Part shown: one piece after another, positions 42,684-52,465 of the stretch
Position numbering within the stretch: the stretch's first letter is position 1
How the letters are laid out: each line of letters opens with the position of its first letter
Origin: Lachnospiraceae bacterium UBA3762
Lineage (GTDB): Bacteria; Bacillota; Clostridia; Lachnospirales; Lachnospiraceae
Assembly (NCBI GenBank): GCA_002371615.1
Contig: DFGA01000064.1
Span: 87,605-151,604 of the forward strand
Length of the DNA stretch: 64,000 bases
Direction of reading: 5' to 3'
Program-made: the position numbers and the translations under genes
The notes under the pieces: model-generated
The model's database searches: none
What the model was told of the DNA's origin: nothing
What the model saw: only the letters and a program-made list of their open reading frames with translations

Positions 42684-44915
42684 ATGAAAGAGATGTATGC
42701 TGAAGTAATTGTTGACATATCGGTGGAAAATCTTGATCACACGTTTCAGTACCGGATAACCGGTGATCTTGTGGGCAGGGTTTTTGTAGGAAGCCGTGTT
42801 CTGATCCCGTTTGGAAAAGGGAACAGGGAAATCGCCGGATTTGTGCTTGAGGTATCCGACATTGCAAAATACGATCCTGCAAAAACAAAGAGCATTATTT
42901 CCGTATTAAACGACGATTCACTTGTAGAACAAAAGCTGATCAGGCTTGCATACTGGATGAAGAGCAGGTACGGATCCACTATGAACCGGGCGCTTTCCAC
43001 TGTTCTTCCGGTCAAGAAGAATATACGTGCCAAAGAGAGCCGCTCGGTGAGACTGCTGTTATCCGACGATGAGGCAAAAGAAAAGCTGGAGTATTATGCT
43101 ACCAGAAAAATGGTTGCAAGAGAGAGGCTTCTTCGCGAACTGATAGAGGCTCACACGATAGATTACAGGCTTGTAACGTCAAAACTTAACGTTTCGGCAG
43201 CTACCGTAAAAGCGCTTAGCGAGCAGCATATTCTGGAAGTTGTAAGAAAGAGGATGTACCGGAATACGGTAAAGGGGACATCCGCAGGGCCGGCAATCAG
43301 GCTGAACGAGCAGCAAAAAAGGATTGCGGATGATTTTATCGAAGAGTATGACAGAGGAGTCAGAAATACTTATCTGATCCATGGTATTACCGGCAGCGGC
43401 AAGACAGAAGTTTATATGCAGATGATAGACCATGTCGTATCCCGAAACAGGCAGGTTATTGTTCTTATACCGGAGATTTCCCTTACATACCAGACGGTTA
43501 TGAGGTTTTACCAGAGATTCGGTGACCGTGTATCCACACTTCATTCCAAACTGTCGGATGGCGAGCGTTATGACCAGTTTGAAAGAGCGAAAAAAGGTGA
43601 AATAGACATTATGATCGGACCAAGGTCCGCGCTTTTTACGCCGTTTTCCGATATCGGACTGATTGTTATTGATGAGGAGCATGAGCATACATACAAGAGT
43701 GACCAGATGCCCAAATATCATGCAAGAGAAGTTGCCGGGGAACTTGCCTTACTTCATGGGGCATCGGTTGTCCTCGGAAGCGCAACTCCTTCTATTGAGT
43801 CATACAGGCTGGCACGCGAAGGAGTCTATAAACTGTATGTGCTTGATAAAAGAGCCAAGGAGGCATCTCTTCCGACTGTTACTTGTGTTGATCTCAGGGA
43901 GGAGCTAAAATCCGGAAACCGCAGTATGCTCTCCGAAAAACTCAGATCGGCGATAGAAGACAGACTCGCAAAGGGAGAGCAGGTGATGCTTTTTCTCAAC
44001 AGAAGGGGACTGGCCGGTTTCGTATCATGCAGGGAATGCGGAAATGTCATCAAATGCCCGCACTGCGATGTATCACTTTCCAAACACAAATACGGAAAAC
44101 TTAAGTGTCATTACTGCGGATTTGAAAAAAGTGAAACCGGTGTGTGTGAGAAATGCGGAAGTAAACTGATAGGTGCGATGGGAAGCGGGGCCGGGACCGA
44201 AGCGGCAGAAGATCTGATCAAAAAATCGTTTCCCCAGGCCGTAGTTCTTCGTATGGATGCCGATACAACGAAACAAAAGGGAGACTATGAAACAATCCTT
44301 TCATCGTTTGCAAACCGTGAGGCCGATATACTTGTTGGAACCCAGATGATCGTCAAGGGCCATGATTTTCCGTATGTGACACTTGTAGGTATACTTGCTG
44401 CTGATATGTCGCTAAATGCCAATGATTTCAGGGCAGGGGAGAGAACATTCCAACTGCTGGTACAGGCATCCGGAAGGGCGGGAAGGGATACCAGACCGGG
44501 CGAAGTGATAATACAGACATACAGGCCGGATCATTATGCTATAACAGCGGCTATGACGCAGGACTATGAGGCTTTTTACGAGGAGGAGATCGGATACAGA
44601 AGCCTTTTGGGGTATCCGCCGTGTGGTCACATGCTGGCAATTATGATAGAGAGCGGCAGCGAAAGAGAGTGTTTTTCCTGTGCCGGTTCGTTGGCAGAAG
44701 TGCTCAGGAATGGTATAATAAGCAATGTGTCCCTTATAGGACCTACGCCTGCCACCATAAGCAGGATGAAAGATATATACAGGTACATGATCTATATTAA
44801 GAGCGAAAGCGTCGATATGCTCGTTAAGATAAAGGATAATGCCGAAGAGTATTGTAATACTCTGACATCAGATGTACGTATAAGTTTTGACCTTGATCCG
44901 ATGAATTCTTACTAA
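42684..44915 (+). CDS. priA: Primosomal protein N' (replication restart helicase)
   Basis: A 743-residue SF2 DNA helicase that reloads the replisome at stalled forks. It has the N-terminal 3'-DNA-binding domain (YAEVIVDISVENLDHTF...), Walker A GITGSGKTEVYM, DEEH box, SATPS motif, and the paired zinc sites CRECGNVIKCPHCD and CHYCGFEKSETGVCEKCG. The helicase end VQASGRAGR is complete. Either ATG 42684 or 42693 could be the start; neither has a clear ribosome site because the terminator lies just upstream. It heads the conserved block running to rpe. Confidence 0.95.
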   Translation: MKEMYAEVIVDISVENLDHTFQYRITGDLVGRVFVGSRVLIPFGKGNREIAGFVLEVSDIAKYDPAKTKSIISVLNDDSLVEQKLIRLAYWMKSRYGSTMNRALSTVLPVKKNIRAKESRSVRLLLSDDEAKEKLEYYATRKMVARERLLRELIEAHTIDYRLVTSKLNVSAATVKALSEQHILEVVRKRMYRNTVKGTSAGPAIRLNEQQKRIADDFIEEYDRGVRNTYLIHGITGSGKTEVYMQMIDHVVSRNRQVIVLIPEISLTYQTVMRFYQRFGDRVSTLHSKLSDGERYDQFERAKKGEIDIMIGPRSALFTPFSDIGLIVIDEEHEHTYKSDQMPKYHAREVAGELALLHGASVVLGSATPSIESYRLAREGVYKLYVLDKRAKEASLPTVTCVDLREELKSGNRSMLSEKLRSAIEDRLAKGEQVMLFLNRRGLAGFVSCRECGNVIKCPHCDVSLSKHKYGKLKCHYCGFEKSETGVCEKCGSKLIGAMGSGAGTEAAEDLIKKSFPQAVVLRMDADTTKQKGDYETILSSFANREADILVGTQMIVKGHDFPYVTLVGILAADMSLNANDFRAGERTFQLLVQASGRAGRDTRPGEVIIQTYRPDHYAITAAMTQDYEAFYEEEIGYRSLLGYPPCGHMLAIMIESGSERECFSCAGSLAEVLRNGIISNVSLIGPTPATISRMKDIYRYMIYIKSESVDMLVKIKDNAEEYCNTLTSDVRISFDLDPMNSY

Positions 44916-44937
44916 AGCTGTTACAAAGGAGAATGAT

Positions 44938-45444
44938 ATGGCACTTAGACAAATAAGGGAAATAGGAGATGCATGCCTTAATAAAAAGTGCAAACCCGTC
45001 AAAGAGATCAATAAGAGAACAACAGATCTTATAGATGATCTTCTTGACACGATGTATGAGGCGGAAGGAGTGGGACTTGCAGCACCCCAGGTTGGCATAT
45101 TAAAGAGAATTGCCGTTGTTGACACGGGTGAGGAATACCAGGATGGTCCTCTTGTCCTTATCAATCCGGAGGTTTTGGAGACGGAGGGAGAACAGACCGA
45201 TTATGAAGGATGCCTTTCCGTGCCCGGAAAAGTCGGGAGAGTAACAAGACCGAATTATGCAAAAGTCAAAGCATATGATGCCGGGATGAACGAGTATATT
45301 GTAGAAGGGGAGGGACTCCTCGCAAGAGCGCTCCTTCACGAGATCGAGCATCTGGACGGACACATGTATGTTGAAAAGGTAAGCGGACCGCTCCTTACGA
45401 ATGAGGAACTGGCCGAGCTGTTGAAGGAACAGGAAGAAGAATGA
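44938..45444 (+). CDS. def: Peptide deformylase
   Basis: A 168-residue metalloenzyme that removes the formyl group from nascent proteins. All three motifs are intact: GVGLAAPQ, EGCLSVP (metal Cys) and the HEIEH metal site followed by LDG. AAAGGAGAATGAT precedes the ATG. It overlaps fmt by 4 bases, the normal def-fmt pairing of opposing enzymes of formyl-methionine metabolism. Confidence 0.97.
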   Translation: MALRQIREIGDACLNKKCKPVKEINKRTTDLIDDLLDTMYEAEGVGLAAPQVGILKRIAVVDTGEEYQDGPLVLINPEVLETEGEQTDYEGCLSVPGKVGRVTRPNYAKVKAYDAGMNEYIVEGEGLLARALLHEIEHLDGHMYVEKVSGPLLTNEELAELLKEQEEE

Positions 45445-46382
45445 AGATATTGTTCATGGGGACCCCCGATTTTGCCGTCGGTATACTTGACGCAATAGTA
45501 AACAGCAATGCCGACGAGATCGTAGGAGTCGTAACACAACCGGATAAGCCCAAAGGCAGGAGCGGCTCTCTGATGCCAAGCCCGGTCAAAGAGTATGCCC
45601 AATCACATAATATAAAAGTTTATCAGCCTGTAAAGATCAAGTCATCCGAAGAAGTTGATGTTTTGCGCGGCATAGATGCGGATATATATGTTGTTGCGGC
45701 GTTCGGACAGATACTTTCAAAGGAAATCCTTGATATACCGAAATACGGATGCATTAATGTACACGCTTCACTTCTGCCGGAATACAGAGGTGCGGCTCCG
45801 ATACAATGGGCGATATATGACGGAAAGGAATACACCGGCGTAACTATCCAGCAGATGAATGAAGGTGTAGACACCGGGGATATCATTTCATCGGTAAGAG
45901 TGGATATTGCGGGGGATGAGACGGGAGAGAGCCTGTTTTCCAAGTTAAGGGATGCAGGAGCGGACCTTATAGTTGAAACACTCATTCAGATCGGGAATAA
46001 CACAGCAGTTCATGAACCGCAGGATGAGTCAAAAGCAACATATGCCAAGATGCTCAAAAAGGAGATGGGGTGCATTGATTTTAGCCGTTCCGCAGTATCT
46101 ATCGAAAGAATGATAAGGGCATTTACGCCATGGCCCGGAGGATATACTTATCTTAACGGAAGACTTATCAAGATAAAACAGTGCAGGGCCGAAGAAGAGA
46201 GGGATCACACGGGAGAATACGGGGCTGTGACCGGCACATCCAAAGACGGTATCAAAGTGGCATGCGGCGAGGGGAGCCTTCTGATAACACGTATTCAGCC
46301 CGAAGGGAAAAAAGAGATGACGGCATCCGATTTTCTTCTCGGAAACAATATACCGGCAGGAACGATACTGGGTAAACGATAA
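45441..46382 (+). CDS. fmt: Methionyl-tRNA formyltransferase
   Basis: A 313-residue enzyme that formylates initiator Met-tRNA with 10-formyl-THF. It has the formyl-binding Rossmann N-terminus FMGTPDFAVGIL, the conserved NVHASLLPEYRGAAPIQWAI region with the catalytic Asn/His, DTGDII and a C-terminal tRNA-binding OB domain (about 205-310). Start ATG 45441 overlaps the def stop (ATGA), so the pair is co-translated. Confidence 0.97.
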   Translation: MKILFMGTPDFAVGILDAIVNSNADEIVGVVTQPDKPKGRSGSLMPSPVKEYAQSHNIKVYQPVKIKSSEEVDVLRGIDADIYVVAAFGQILSKEILDIPKYGCINVHASLLPEYRGAAPIQWAIYDGKEYTGVTIQQMNEGVDTGDIISSVRVDIAGDETGESLFSKLRDAGADLIVETLIQIGNNTAVHEPQDESKATYAKMLKKEMGCIDFSRSAVSIERMIRAFTPWPGGYTYLNGRLIKIKQCRAEEERDHTGEYGAVTGTSKDGIKVACGEGSLLITRIQPEGKKEMTASDFLLGNNIPAGTILGKR

Positions 46383-46397
46383 AGTGGGGTAATTATT

Positions 46398-47117
46398 ATG
46401 AATTTTAATGCGGCATACGGAATGGGTTATTTGGACGGAAGTTACATACTTGTGATCATCGGTGCGCTTTTTTGCCTGATCACATCCGGACTGGTAAAAA
46501 GTACATTTAACAAGTATTCGAAAGTGCTTTCCTCTTCACAAATGACCGGAGCTGAAGTGGCTTCGGCGATACTTAAGCGTGAAGGAATATATGATGTAAG
46601 AGTCGAGCGCGTTGCGGGCAGTCTTACCGATAATTTCAATCCCTCAACGAGAGTCGTCAATCTGTCGGAGTCGGTCTATGACTCGACAAGCGTTGCGGCA
46701 ATCGGGGTTGCGGCTCATGAGTGCGGACACGCGATGCAGCATAATGAGGATTATTTTCCGCTTAAGGTCAGAAGTGCGATACTTCCTGCAGCAAATTTCG
46801 GATCAAAATACGGTCTGTGGATAGTCATTCTGGGACTTGTTATCAGCTTTTTCAGACCTCTTGTATTTATAGGAGTAATTCTGTTCGCATTCGGTGTTGC
46901 GTTCCAGATAGTAACGCTTCCGGTGGAGTTTGATGCGTCCAAAAGGGCTCTGGCAACTATTTCCGAAATGGGGATCCTCGAAGGAGAGGAACTTGGCGGC
47001 GCCCGCGCCGTTCTTAAAAGTGCAGCAATGACCTATGTCGCATCTGCGGCGGCCTCGATCCTTTCATTGATCAGATTAATACTTATCTCACGGGGAGGAC
47101 GAAGCAGACGTGACTGA
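46398..47117 (+). CDS. YugP-type zinc metallopeptidase (membrane)
   Basis: A 239-residue integral membrane protein with an intramembrane-adjacent HECGH motif in AAHECGHAMQH (about 114-124) and about three or four hydrophobic spans (16-37, 136-165, 210-235). This is the DUF2342/YugP family of putative Zn proteases. It is a regular neighbour of fmt and rsmB in Firmicutes. The substrate is unknown. The stop overlaps the rsmB start by 8 bases. Confidence 0.88.
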   Translation: MNFNAAYGMGYLDGSYILVIIGALFCLITSGLVKSTFNKYSKVLSSSQMTGAEVASAILKREGIYDVRVERVAGSLTDNFNPSTRVVNLSESVYDSTSVAAIGVAAHECGHAMQHNEDYFPLKVRSAILPAANFGSKYGLWIVILGLVISFFRPLVFIGVILFAFGVAFQIVTLPVEFDASKRALATISEMGILEGEELGGARAVLKSAAMTYVASAAASILSLIRLILISRGGRSRRD

Positions 47118-48426
47118 TGTCCGTACCATAGCGTATGAAGCATTGCTTGATACAGAAAACAGCGATTCCGGTCTGTCGGGTACAAAGGCTGTTCTGGACA
47201 AGTATTCATACCTTGAGAAAAATGACAGGGGATTCATAAAACTGCTTATCGAGGGCACGATCGAACGGAGGATAACAATCGATTATGTCCTTGATTTATA
47301 TAGCAAGGTGCATGTTTCGAAGATGAAAAAGCAGATAAGAACACTGCTTAGAATGGGCACTTATCAGATATTGTATACGGATGTCGCTGATTTTGCGGTT
47401 GTAAACGAGACCGTCAGGATTGCCAAAAAGAAAGGATTCGCTTCTCTTTCGGGATTTGTTAACGGCGTATTAAGAAGCATACTTCGCAGCCGTGACATGA
47501 TAATCTGGCCGGATAAAAATGACGATATCGTTAAATACCTGTCCGTGACCTATTCATGTCCGGAATGGATAGTAAGAAAACTATACGATGAACAGGGGGC
47601 AGAAAATGCCGAGAGCATACTGAAGCTGTCAATAAGTACGCGCCCTGTAACGGCACGTGTAAATCTGTCCAAAACGACGATAAAGGATGCGGCAAAACGC
47701 AGTAAAGGCGTAATATCGGACGTATGCGACTGCGCGATAATACTTGGTGATTATGATACGATACCAGATATTCCGGCATTTGCCGACGGAAGTATCTGCA
47801 TTCAGGATATCAGTTCAATGCTTGTCGGAATCGTCTCCGGGATTAAGGATGGCGACACTGTTCTGGACATCTGTGCGGCCCCGGGCGGAAAATCACTTCA
47901 TGCAGCCGATATGGCGGGATCCGGGAAGGTCATCGCACTGGATGTATCCGAAAAGAAAGTTGAAAAGATCAGGGAAAACATCCGAAGATGCGGCTTTATG
48001 AATATTGATACCGAAGTTTCGGATGCGACGGTCTATAACAATAAGTTTGAAAGCATAGCAGATGTTGTGATCGCCGATGTTCCATGCTCCGGAATCGGAG
48101 TAATGGGAAGAAAAAATGACAGTAAATACAATATAAGCGAACAATCCGTGGAGGAACTTGTTAAACTGCAGAGGATGATACTGAAAAATGCAGTAAGATA
48201 CGTTAAACCCGGGGGTACGCTTATATTCAGTACGTGCACATGTTCCTATGAGGAAAACCAGGGAAATATGCGCTATCTTACGGAAGAGTTTGGCCTTGTG
48301 CCGGTTGGCTTTTATGATCTGCTGCCTGAAAAACTAAGGGATGAGAGTGCCAAAGAGGGGTATATACAATTGTACGGTAAAGACGGCCTTACGGACGGGT
48401 TTTTTATTGGGAAACTTGCAAAATGA
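47110..48426 (+). CDS. rsmB: 16S rRNA (cytosine-C5) methyltransferase RsmB
   Basis: A 438-residue RNA m5C methyltransferase with an N-terminal NusB-like RNA-binding domain (about 1-140) and a SAM-dependent C-terminal domain: LDICAAPGGKSLHAA, VIADVPCSGIGV (catalytic Cys region), and FSTCTCSYEENQ. The start is GTG 47110, overlapping the yugP stop codon; GGGAGGAC lies upstream. It modifies C967 of 16S rRNA. Confidence 0.94.
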   Translation: MTDVRTIAYEALLDTENSDSGLSGTKAVLDKYSYLEKNDRGFIKLLIEGTIERRITIDYVLDLYSKVHVSKMKKQIRTLLRMGTYQILYTDVADFAVVNETVRIAKKKGFASLSGFVNGVLRSILRSRDMIIWPDKNDDIVKYLSVTYSCPEWIVRKLYDEQGAENAESILKLSISTRPVTARVNLSKTTIKDAAKRSKGVISDVCDCAIILGDYDTIPDIPAFADGSICIQDISSMLVGIVSGIKDGDTVLDICAAPGGKSLHAADMAGSGKVIALDVSEKKVEKIRENIRRCGFMNIDTEVSDATVYNNKFESIADVVIADVPCSGIGVMGRKNDSKYNISEQSVEELVKLQRMILKNAVRYVKPGGTLIFSTCTCSYEENQGNMRYLTEEFGLVPVGFYDLLPEKLRDESAKEGYIQLYGKDGLTDGFFIGKLAK

Positions 48427-49484
48427 GCGATAAACAGGATTTAAGGTCATTATCATACGATAAGATGCGACAGACGATGAAAGATATCGGCGAAAAGCCG
48501 TTTCGCGCGGATCAGATATTTGACTGGCTTCACAGCAAAAAGGTTTCGGATTATTCCCTTATGACCAACCTGCCTGCGTCGCTTATCCGTAAACTGGTGC
48601 AAAACTTTGAAATATATGAGACAAGGCGTGTACAGGTATTTGTGTCAGGAATTGACGGAACACGCAAATACATCCACAGACTAAATGACGGTAACGTAAT
48701 AGAGACTGTCCTGTTAAAGTATGATTACGGAAACACGGTATGTATCAGTTCACAGGCCGGGTGCCGAATGGGGTGCAGATTCTGTGCATCTACTATCGAC
48801 GGGCTGGCAAGAAATCTTACTGCCGGGGAAATGGCCGGGCAGGTGTACTCCGTTGAAGATGATATCAAAGAGAGAGTCAGTCACATTGTGGTCATGGGAA
48901 GCGGTGAGCCTCTTGATAATTTCGAAAATTTCACGGATTTTATAGAACTTATTACCGATGAACACGGAGCCAATATAAGCGGAAGGAATATTACCGCAAG
49001 TACGTGCGGTATTGTTCCGAAGATGATTGAACTTGCCGACAGGAAGTATGCCATTACACTTGCATTATCGCTTCATGCGACTACGGACGAAAAAAGGAAG
49101 CAGATAATGCCGATAGCAAATAAATACAGCCTTGAACAGGTGCTAGATGCGTGCCGGTATTATTTTGACAAAACAGGGAGGCGGATCACATTCGAGTACA
49201 GCCTGATAGAGGGCGTCAACGACGGGGCAGAGGATGCGGAAGGGCTGATACGGATAGCCCGCAGTGTAAACTCACATATAAACCTGATTCCGGTCAATCC
49301 CATAAAGGAAAGAACATACCGCGCAACCAGCCGTAATGCCGCTTTGGCACTCAAAAATAAACTTGAAAAAAACAATATAAATGTTACTATAAGAAGGGAA
49401 ATGGGGCGTGATATTTCCGCATCCTGCGGGCAACTTCGCCGCAGTTTCATAAATGATACCGGTACAGGAGATCAAAATGCTTAA
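48423..49484 (+). CDS. rlmN: Dual-specificity 23S rRNA/tRNA A-C2 methyltransferase RlmN
   Basis: A 353-residue radical SAM enzyme. It has the cluster motif C-x3-C-x2-C in CRMGCRFCAST, MGSGEPLDN in place of the usual MGMGEP, and a conserved Cys (SASCGQLR) near the C-terminus needed for release of the methylated RNA. It overlaps rsmB by 4 bases and the next gene by 8. The gene order rsmB-rlmN-prpC-prkC-rsgA-rpe is standard for Firmicutes. Confidence 0.96.
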   Translation: MSDKQDLRSLSYDKMRQTMKDIGEKPFRADQIFDWLHSKKVSDYSLMTNLPASLIRKLVQNFEIYETRRVQVFVSGIDGTRKYIHRLNDGNVIETVLLKYDYGNTVCISSQAGCRMGCRFCASTIDGLARNLTAGEMAGQVYSVEDDIKERVSHIVVMGSGEPLDNFENFTDFIELITDEHGANISGRNITASTCGIVPKMIELADRKYAITLALSLHATTDEKRKQIMPIANKYSLEQVLDACRYYFDKTGRRITFEYSLIEGVNDGAEDAEGLIRIARSVNSHINLIPVNPIKERTYRATSRNAALALKNKLEKNNINVTIRREMGRDISASCGQLRRSFINDTGTGDQNA

Positions 49485-50205
49485 GACTTATTCAATGACG
49501 GATATCGGAAGGAAGAGGAAACTCAATCAGGATACAGTGTATTCATGCGAGCATCCTCTCGGAAATCTTGAGAATCTGTTCATAGTAGCTGACGGAATGG
49601 GCGGCCACAAAGCCGGGGATTATGCTTCGGCATATACCGTAAAAGCAATCGAACGTGAGGTTGAGGTTTGTGAGGACAAATCACCTATCAAGATACTTCG
49701 TGAAGCCATAACGGTGGCAAATGTCGAGATATACGACAAAGCATCTTCGGAAGCTGATTTTGCCGGAATGGGAACAACATGTGTCGCATCGACGATTACG
49801 GATGATGTGCTGTATGTGGCAAATGTCGGAGACAGCCGGCTGTATGTAATAGATAAGGCCATAACACAGGTTACAAAAGATCATTCTCTTGTAGCGGAGC
49901 TTGTAAGAAAAGGAACGCTTGACGCTTCCATGGCTAAAGGCCATCCCGACAAGAACATTATTACAAGGGCTATAGGAGCAGCACCGACTGTCGAGATCGA
50001 CTTTTTCGAAGTTGAGCTTAACGTTGGTGACATCGTCCTGATGTGTACGGACGGGCTTACTAACATGGTTGATGATGATGAGATACTCCGGATCGTCCGC
50101 TGTGGGGTGGATGTTGCGGATGCTGCCGAGAATCTTATTAAGATGGCAAATCATAACGGTGGGAAGGATAATATAGGGGTTGTTTTGATTGAGGTAACTC
50201 AATAA
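49477..50205 (+). CDS. prpC: PP2C-family Ser/Thr phosphatase PrpC
   Basis: A 242-residue metal-dependent protein phosphatase that reverses the action of the kinase encoded next. Motifs: KRKLNQD near the N-terminus, VADGMGGHKAGD (metal Asp), GDSRLYV, CTDGLTNMV and GGKDNIGVV. ATG 49477 has ACAGGAGATCAAA upstream; the longer frame from 49453 lacks a site. It overlaps rlmN by 8 bases and is 10 bases from prkC. Confidence 0.95.
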   Translation: MLKTYSMTDIGRKRKLNQDTVYSCEHPLGNLENLFIVADGMGGHKAGDYASAYTVKAIEREVEVCEDKSPIKILREAITVANVEIYDKASSEADFAGMGTTCVASTITDDVLYVANVGDSRLYVIDKAITQVTKDHSLVAELVRKGTLDASMAKGHPDKNIITRAIGAAPTVEIDFFEVELNVGDIVLMCTDGLTNMVDDDEILRIVRCGVDVADAAENLIKMANHNGGKDNIGVVLIEVTQ

Positions 50206-50215
50206 GGAGAGATAA

Positions 50216-52465
50216 ATGCTTGAAATAGGGATTTTTTTAGGGGACAGGTACGAAATACTCGAACTTATAGGCAGCGGCGGAATGGCTGATGTCTATAAGG
50301 CAAAAGACCATAAACTCAACAGATTTGTTGCTATCAAGGTTCTTAAGAGTGAGTTTTCATCCGACTCCGTATTTGTATCTAAATTTAAAGCGGAAGCGCA
50401 GGCTGCTGCGGGGCTTATGCATCCGAACATAGTTAATGTGTATGATGTCGGCGAAGAGGGAAGAATGTACTACTTTGTCATGGAACTCGTTGAGGGCATC
50501 ACACTCAAACATTACATTGAGAAGAAGATCAGACTGACTGCAAAAGAGGCGATCAGTATTGCTATCCAGGTTTCAATGGGAATAGAAGCTGCCCACAATA
50601 ACGGTATCATTCATCGCGACATTAAACCGCAGAATATAATCATATCCAAAGAAGGCAAGGTAAAGGTGGCCGACTTCGGTATTGCAAAAGCGGCAACAAG
50701 CAATACCGTTACTTCCCATGCGATGGGATCGGTTCACTATACGTCTCCCGAACAGGCAAGGGGAGGATATTCCGACGCCAAGAGTGATATATACTCGATC
50801 GGTATTACGTTGTTTGAAATGATTACCGGTCATGTTCCTTTTGACGGCGAAACAACAGTTGCGGTTGCTATCAAGCATATACAGGAGGAGATGCCATCCC
50901 CCAGAGTGTATGTGCCCGATGTTCCAATCAGCGTTGAGAGGATAATAGCGAAATGCTGTCAGAAGAATCCAGACAGGCGTTACGCAAATGTTGGTCAGCT
51001 GATCAGAGATCTGAAGCATTCTCTTACCAACCCCAACGAGGATTTTGTTGTAATATCAGAGCCTGCTTCCGAAGGCGGTACAAAGAATATTTCGGATATT
51101 GACAAGAAGCAGATAAGGCAACAGACCCAGGGAGGGATACTGCCCGCCTACGATAATACCCCGGTTGTCGAAGAAGGATACCGTATCAGAGAAGATGCCG
51201 ATCTCCAAAAGGCGCACAAGAGTGAAAGAGATCGTGTACGCCATGAGGAGTATTATGAAGATGATGACGAATACGAAGATGTATTCGGTATCAGGAATCA
51301 GGCACCCGTACAAAGAGAAGACAAGAAAAAATCACACGCTCAGAGCCAACGTAAGAAGAGTTCCGGAAATTCAAAGAACTCATACAGAGACCGTAACGAT
51401 ATTTACTATGAGGATGAACTGGACGATGATGTTGACCCCAAGATGGAAAAAGCCGTAACGATCCTTCTTGTGGCGGCTGCGATCGTTATAACGATCATAG
51501 CTATAGTAGTGATCGGAAAAGTATTTGGTGCTTTTTCGGGAAGTTCATCCGCAGACAATACGGAAGAGATGACTATGGAAATATCGTCGGGCAAGACCGT
51601 TGTACCGAATGTTGTCGGAATGACTGTTGCCGAGGCAAGTGACGCGCTTACCAAAGCAGGACTTACCGCCAAAGCCACATATAAAGAATCGACCGTATAT
51701 GATAAGGATTATATAGAATCACAGGATATAGAAGGAAATACCGAAGTAGAAAGCGGCACTGTATTGAATCTGGTAGTATCAAGCGGAAAGGTAGTAGGAG
51801 TAAATGTTCCTGATGTTGTAGGTGCGACCGAGGCCGAGGCAAAGGTTATGCTTGACAACGAGGGATTTACGATGCAGAAGCAGCTTCAGGAAAGCGACAG
51901 CGTTGAAAAAGGCAAAGTAATCTCACAGAACCCTCTCGGAGCAACGACCGCAGCAAAGGGAAGCGCCGTTACGGTAGTGATAAGCTCCGGCATGAGCGTT
52001 GAAACTATTACAATGCCTGATCTTACAGGCAAGACTGAGGAAGAGGCCAAGGTAGTCATCGAAGAGGAGGGTCTGACTGTAGGAACGGTAGCGGAGGAAG
52101 AGTCCGATACGGTCGAGGCAGGCAAAGTAATATCCCAGACACCGGTGGCAGGCGGAACTGTTGATAAAGGAACAGGTGTAGATATTAAGATAAGTCTGGG
52201 GAAGAAGATCAGAACATATTCATGCTCGGTTCAGGTCGGTGCTCCGACTAACTTTATGGAGGGATCCGAAGCGGTTATTGTATTGCTCAGCCCGAGCGGG
52301 GAAGAACTCGGAAGATTCTCAACATCATCCTTCCCTTATACTGTTTCCAAGAGTGGCATTACCGATATTTCAAGCGGTGTGATAACGATCACTTATCTGT
52401 CGGCGGAAGGCACATGGGAGACTACGACTCCGACTGCGGTTACTTTTACCGAAGAGGCTGAGTAA
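50216..52465 (+). CDS. prkC: PASTA-domain Ser/Thr protein kinase PrkC
   Basis: Membrane receptor kinase of 749 residues that senses muropeptides or lipid II. The kinase domain (about 8-270) has LIGSGGMADVY, catalytic Lys in VAIKVLK, HRDIKPQN and DFGIAK. A long charged juxtamembrane region follows (about 285-410), then a membrane span at about 412-437. Three PASTA repeats follow, starting PNVVGM, PDVVGA and PDLTGK. An extra 80-residue C-terminal module (from about 665) lies beyond the PASTA set. AAGGAGAGATAA precedes the ATG. It works against PrpC in cell-wall and dormancy control. Confidence 0.96.
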   Translation: MLEIGIFLGDRYEILELIGSGGMADVYKAKDHKLNRFVAIKVLKSEFSSDSVFVSKFKAEAQAAAGLMHPNIVNVYDVGEEGRMYYFVMELVEGITLKHYIEKKIRLTAKEAISIAIQVSMGIEAAHNNGIIHRDIKPQNIIISKEGKVKVADFGIAKAATSNTVTSHAMGSVHYTSPEQARGGYSDAKSDIYSIGITLFEMITGHVPFDGETTVAVAIKHIQEEMPSPRVYVPDVPISVERIIAKCCQKNPDRRYANVGQLIRDLKHSLTNPNEDFVVISEPASEGGTKNISDIDKKQIRQQTQGGILPAYDNTPVVEEGYRIREDADLQKAHKSERDRVRHEEYYEDDDEYEDVFGIRNQAPVQREDKKKSHAQSQRKKSSGNSKNSYRDRNDIYYEDELDDDVDPKMEKAVTILLVAAAIVITIIAIVVIGKVFGAFSGSSSADNTEEMTMEISSGKTVVPNVVGMTVAEASDALTKAGLTAKATYKESTVYDKDYIESQDIEGNTEVESGTVLNLVVSSGKVVGVNVPDVVGATEAEAKVMLDNEGFTMQKQLQESDSVEKGKVISQNPLGATTAAKGSAVTVVISSGMSVETITMPDLTGKTEEEAKVVIEEEGLTVGTVAEEESDTVEAGKVISQTPVAGGTVDKGTGVDIKISLGKKIRTYSCSVQVGAPTNFMEGSEAVIVLLSPSGEELGRFSTSSFPYTVSKSGITDISSGVITITYLSAEGTWETTTPTAVTFTEEAE

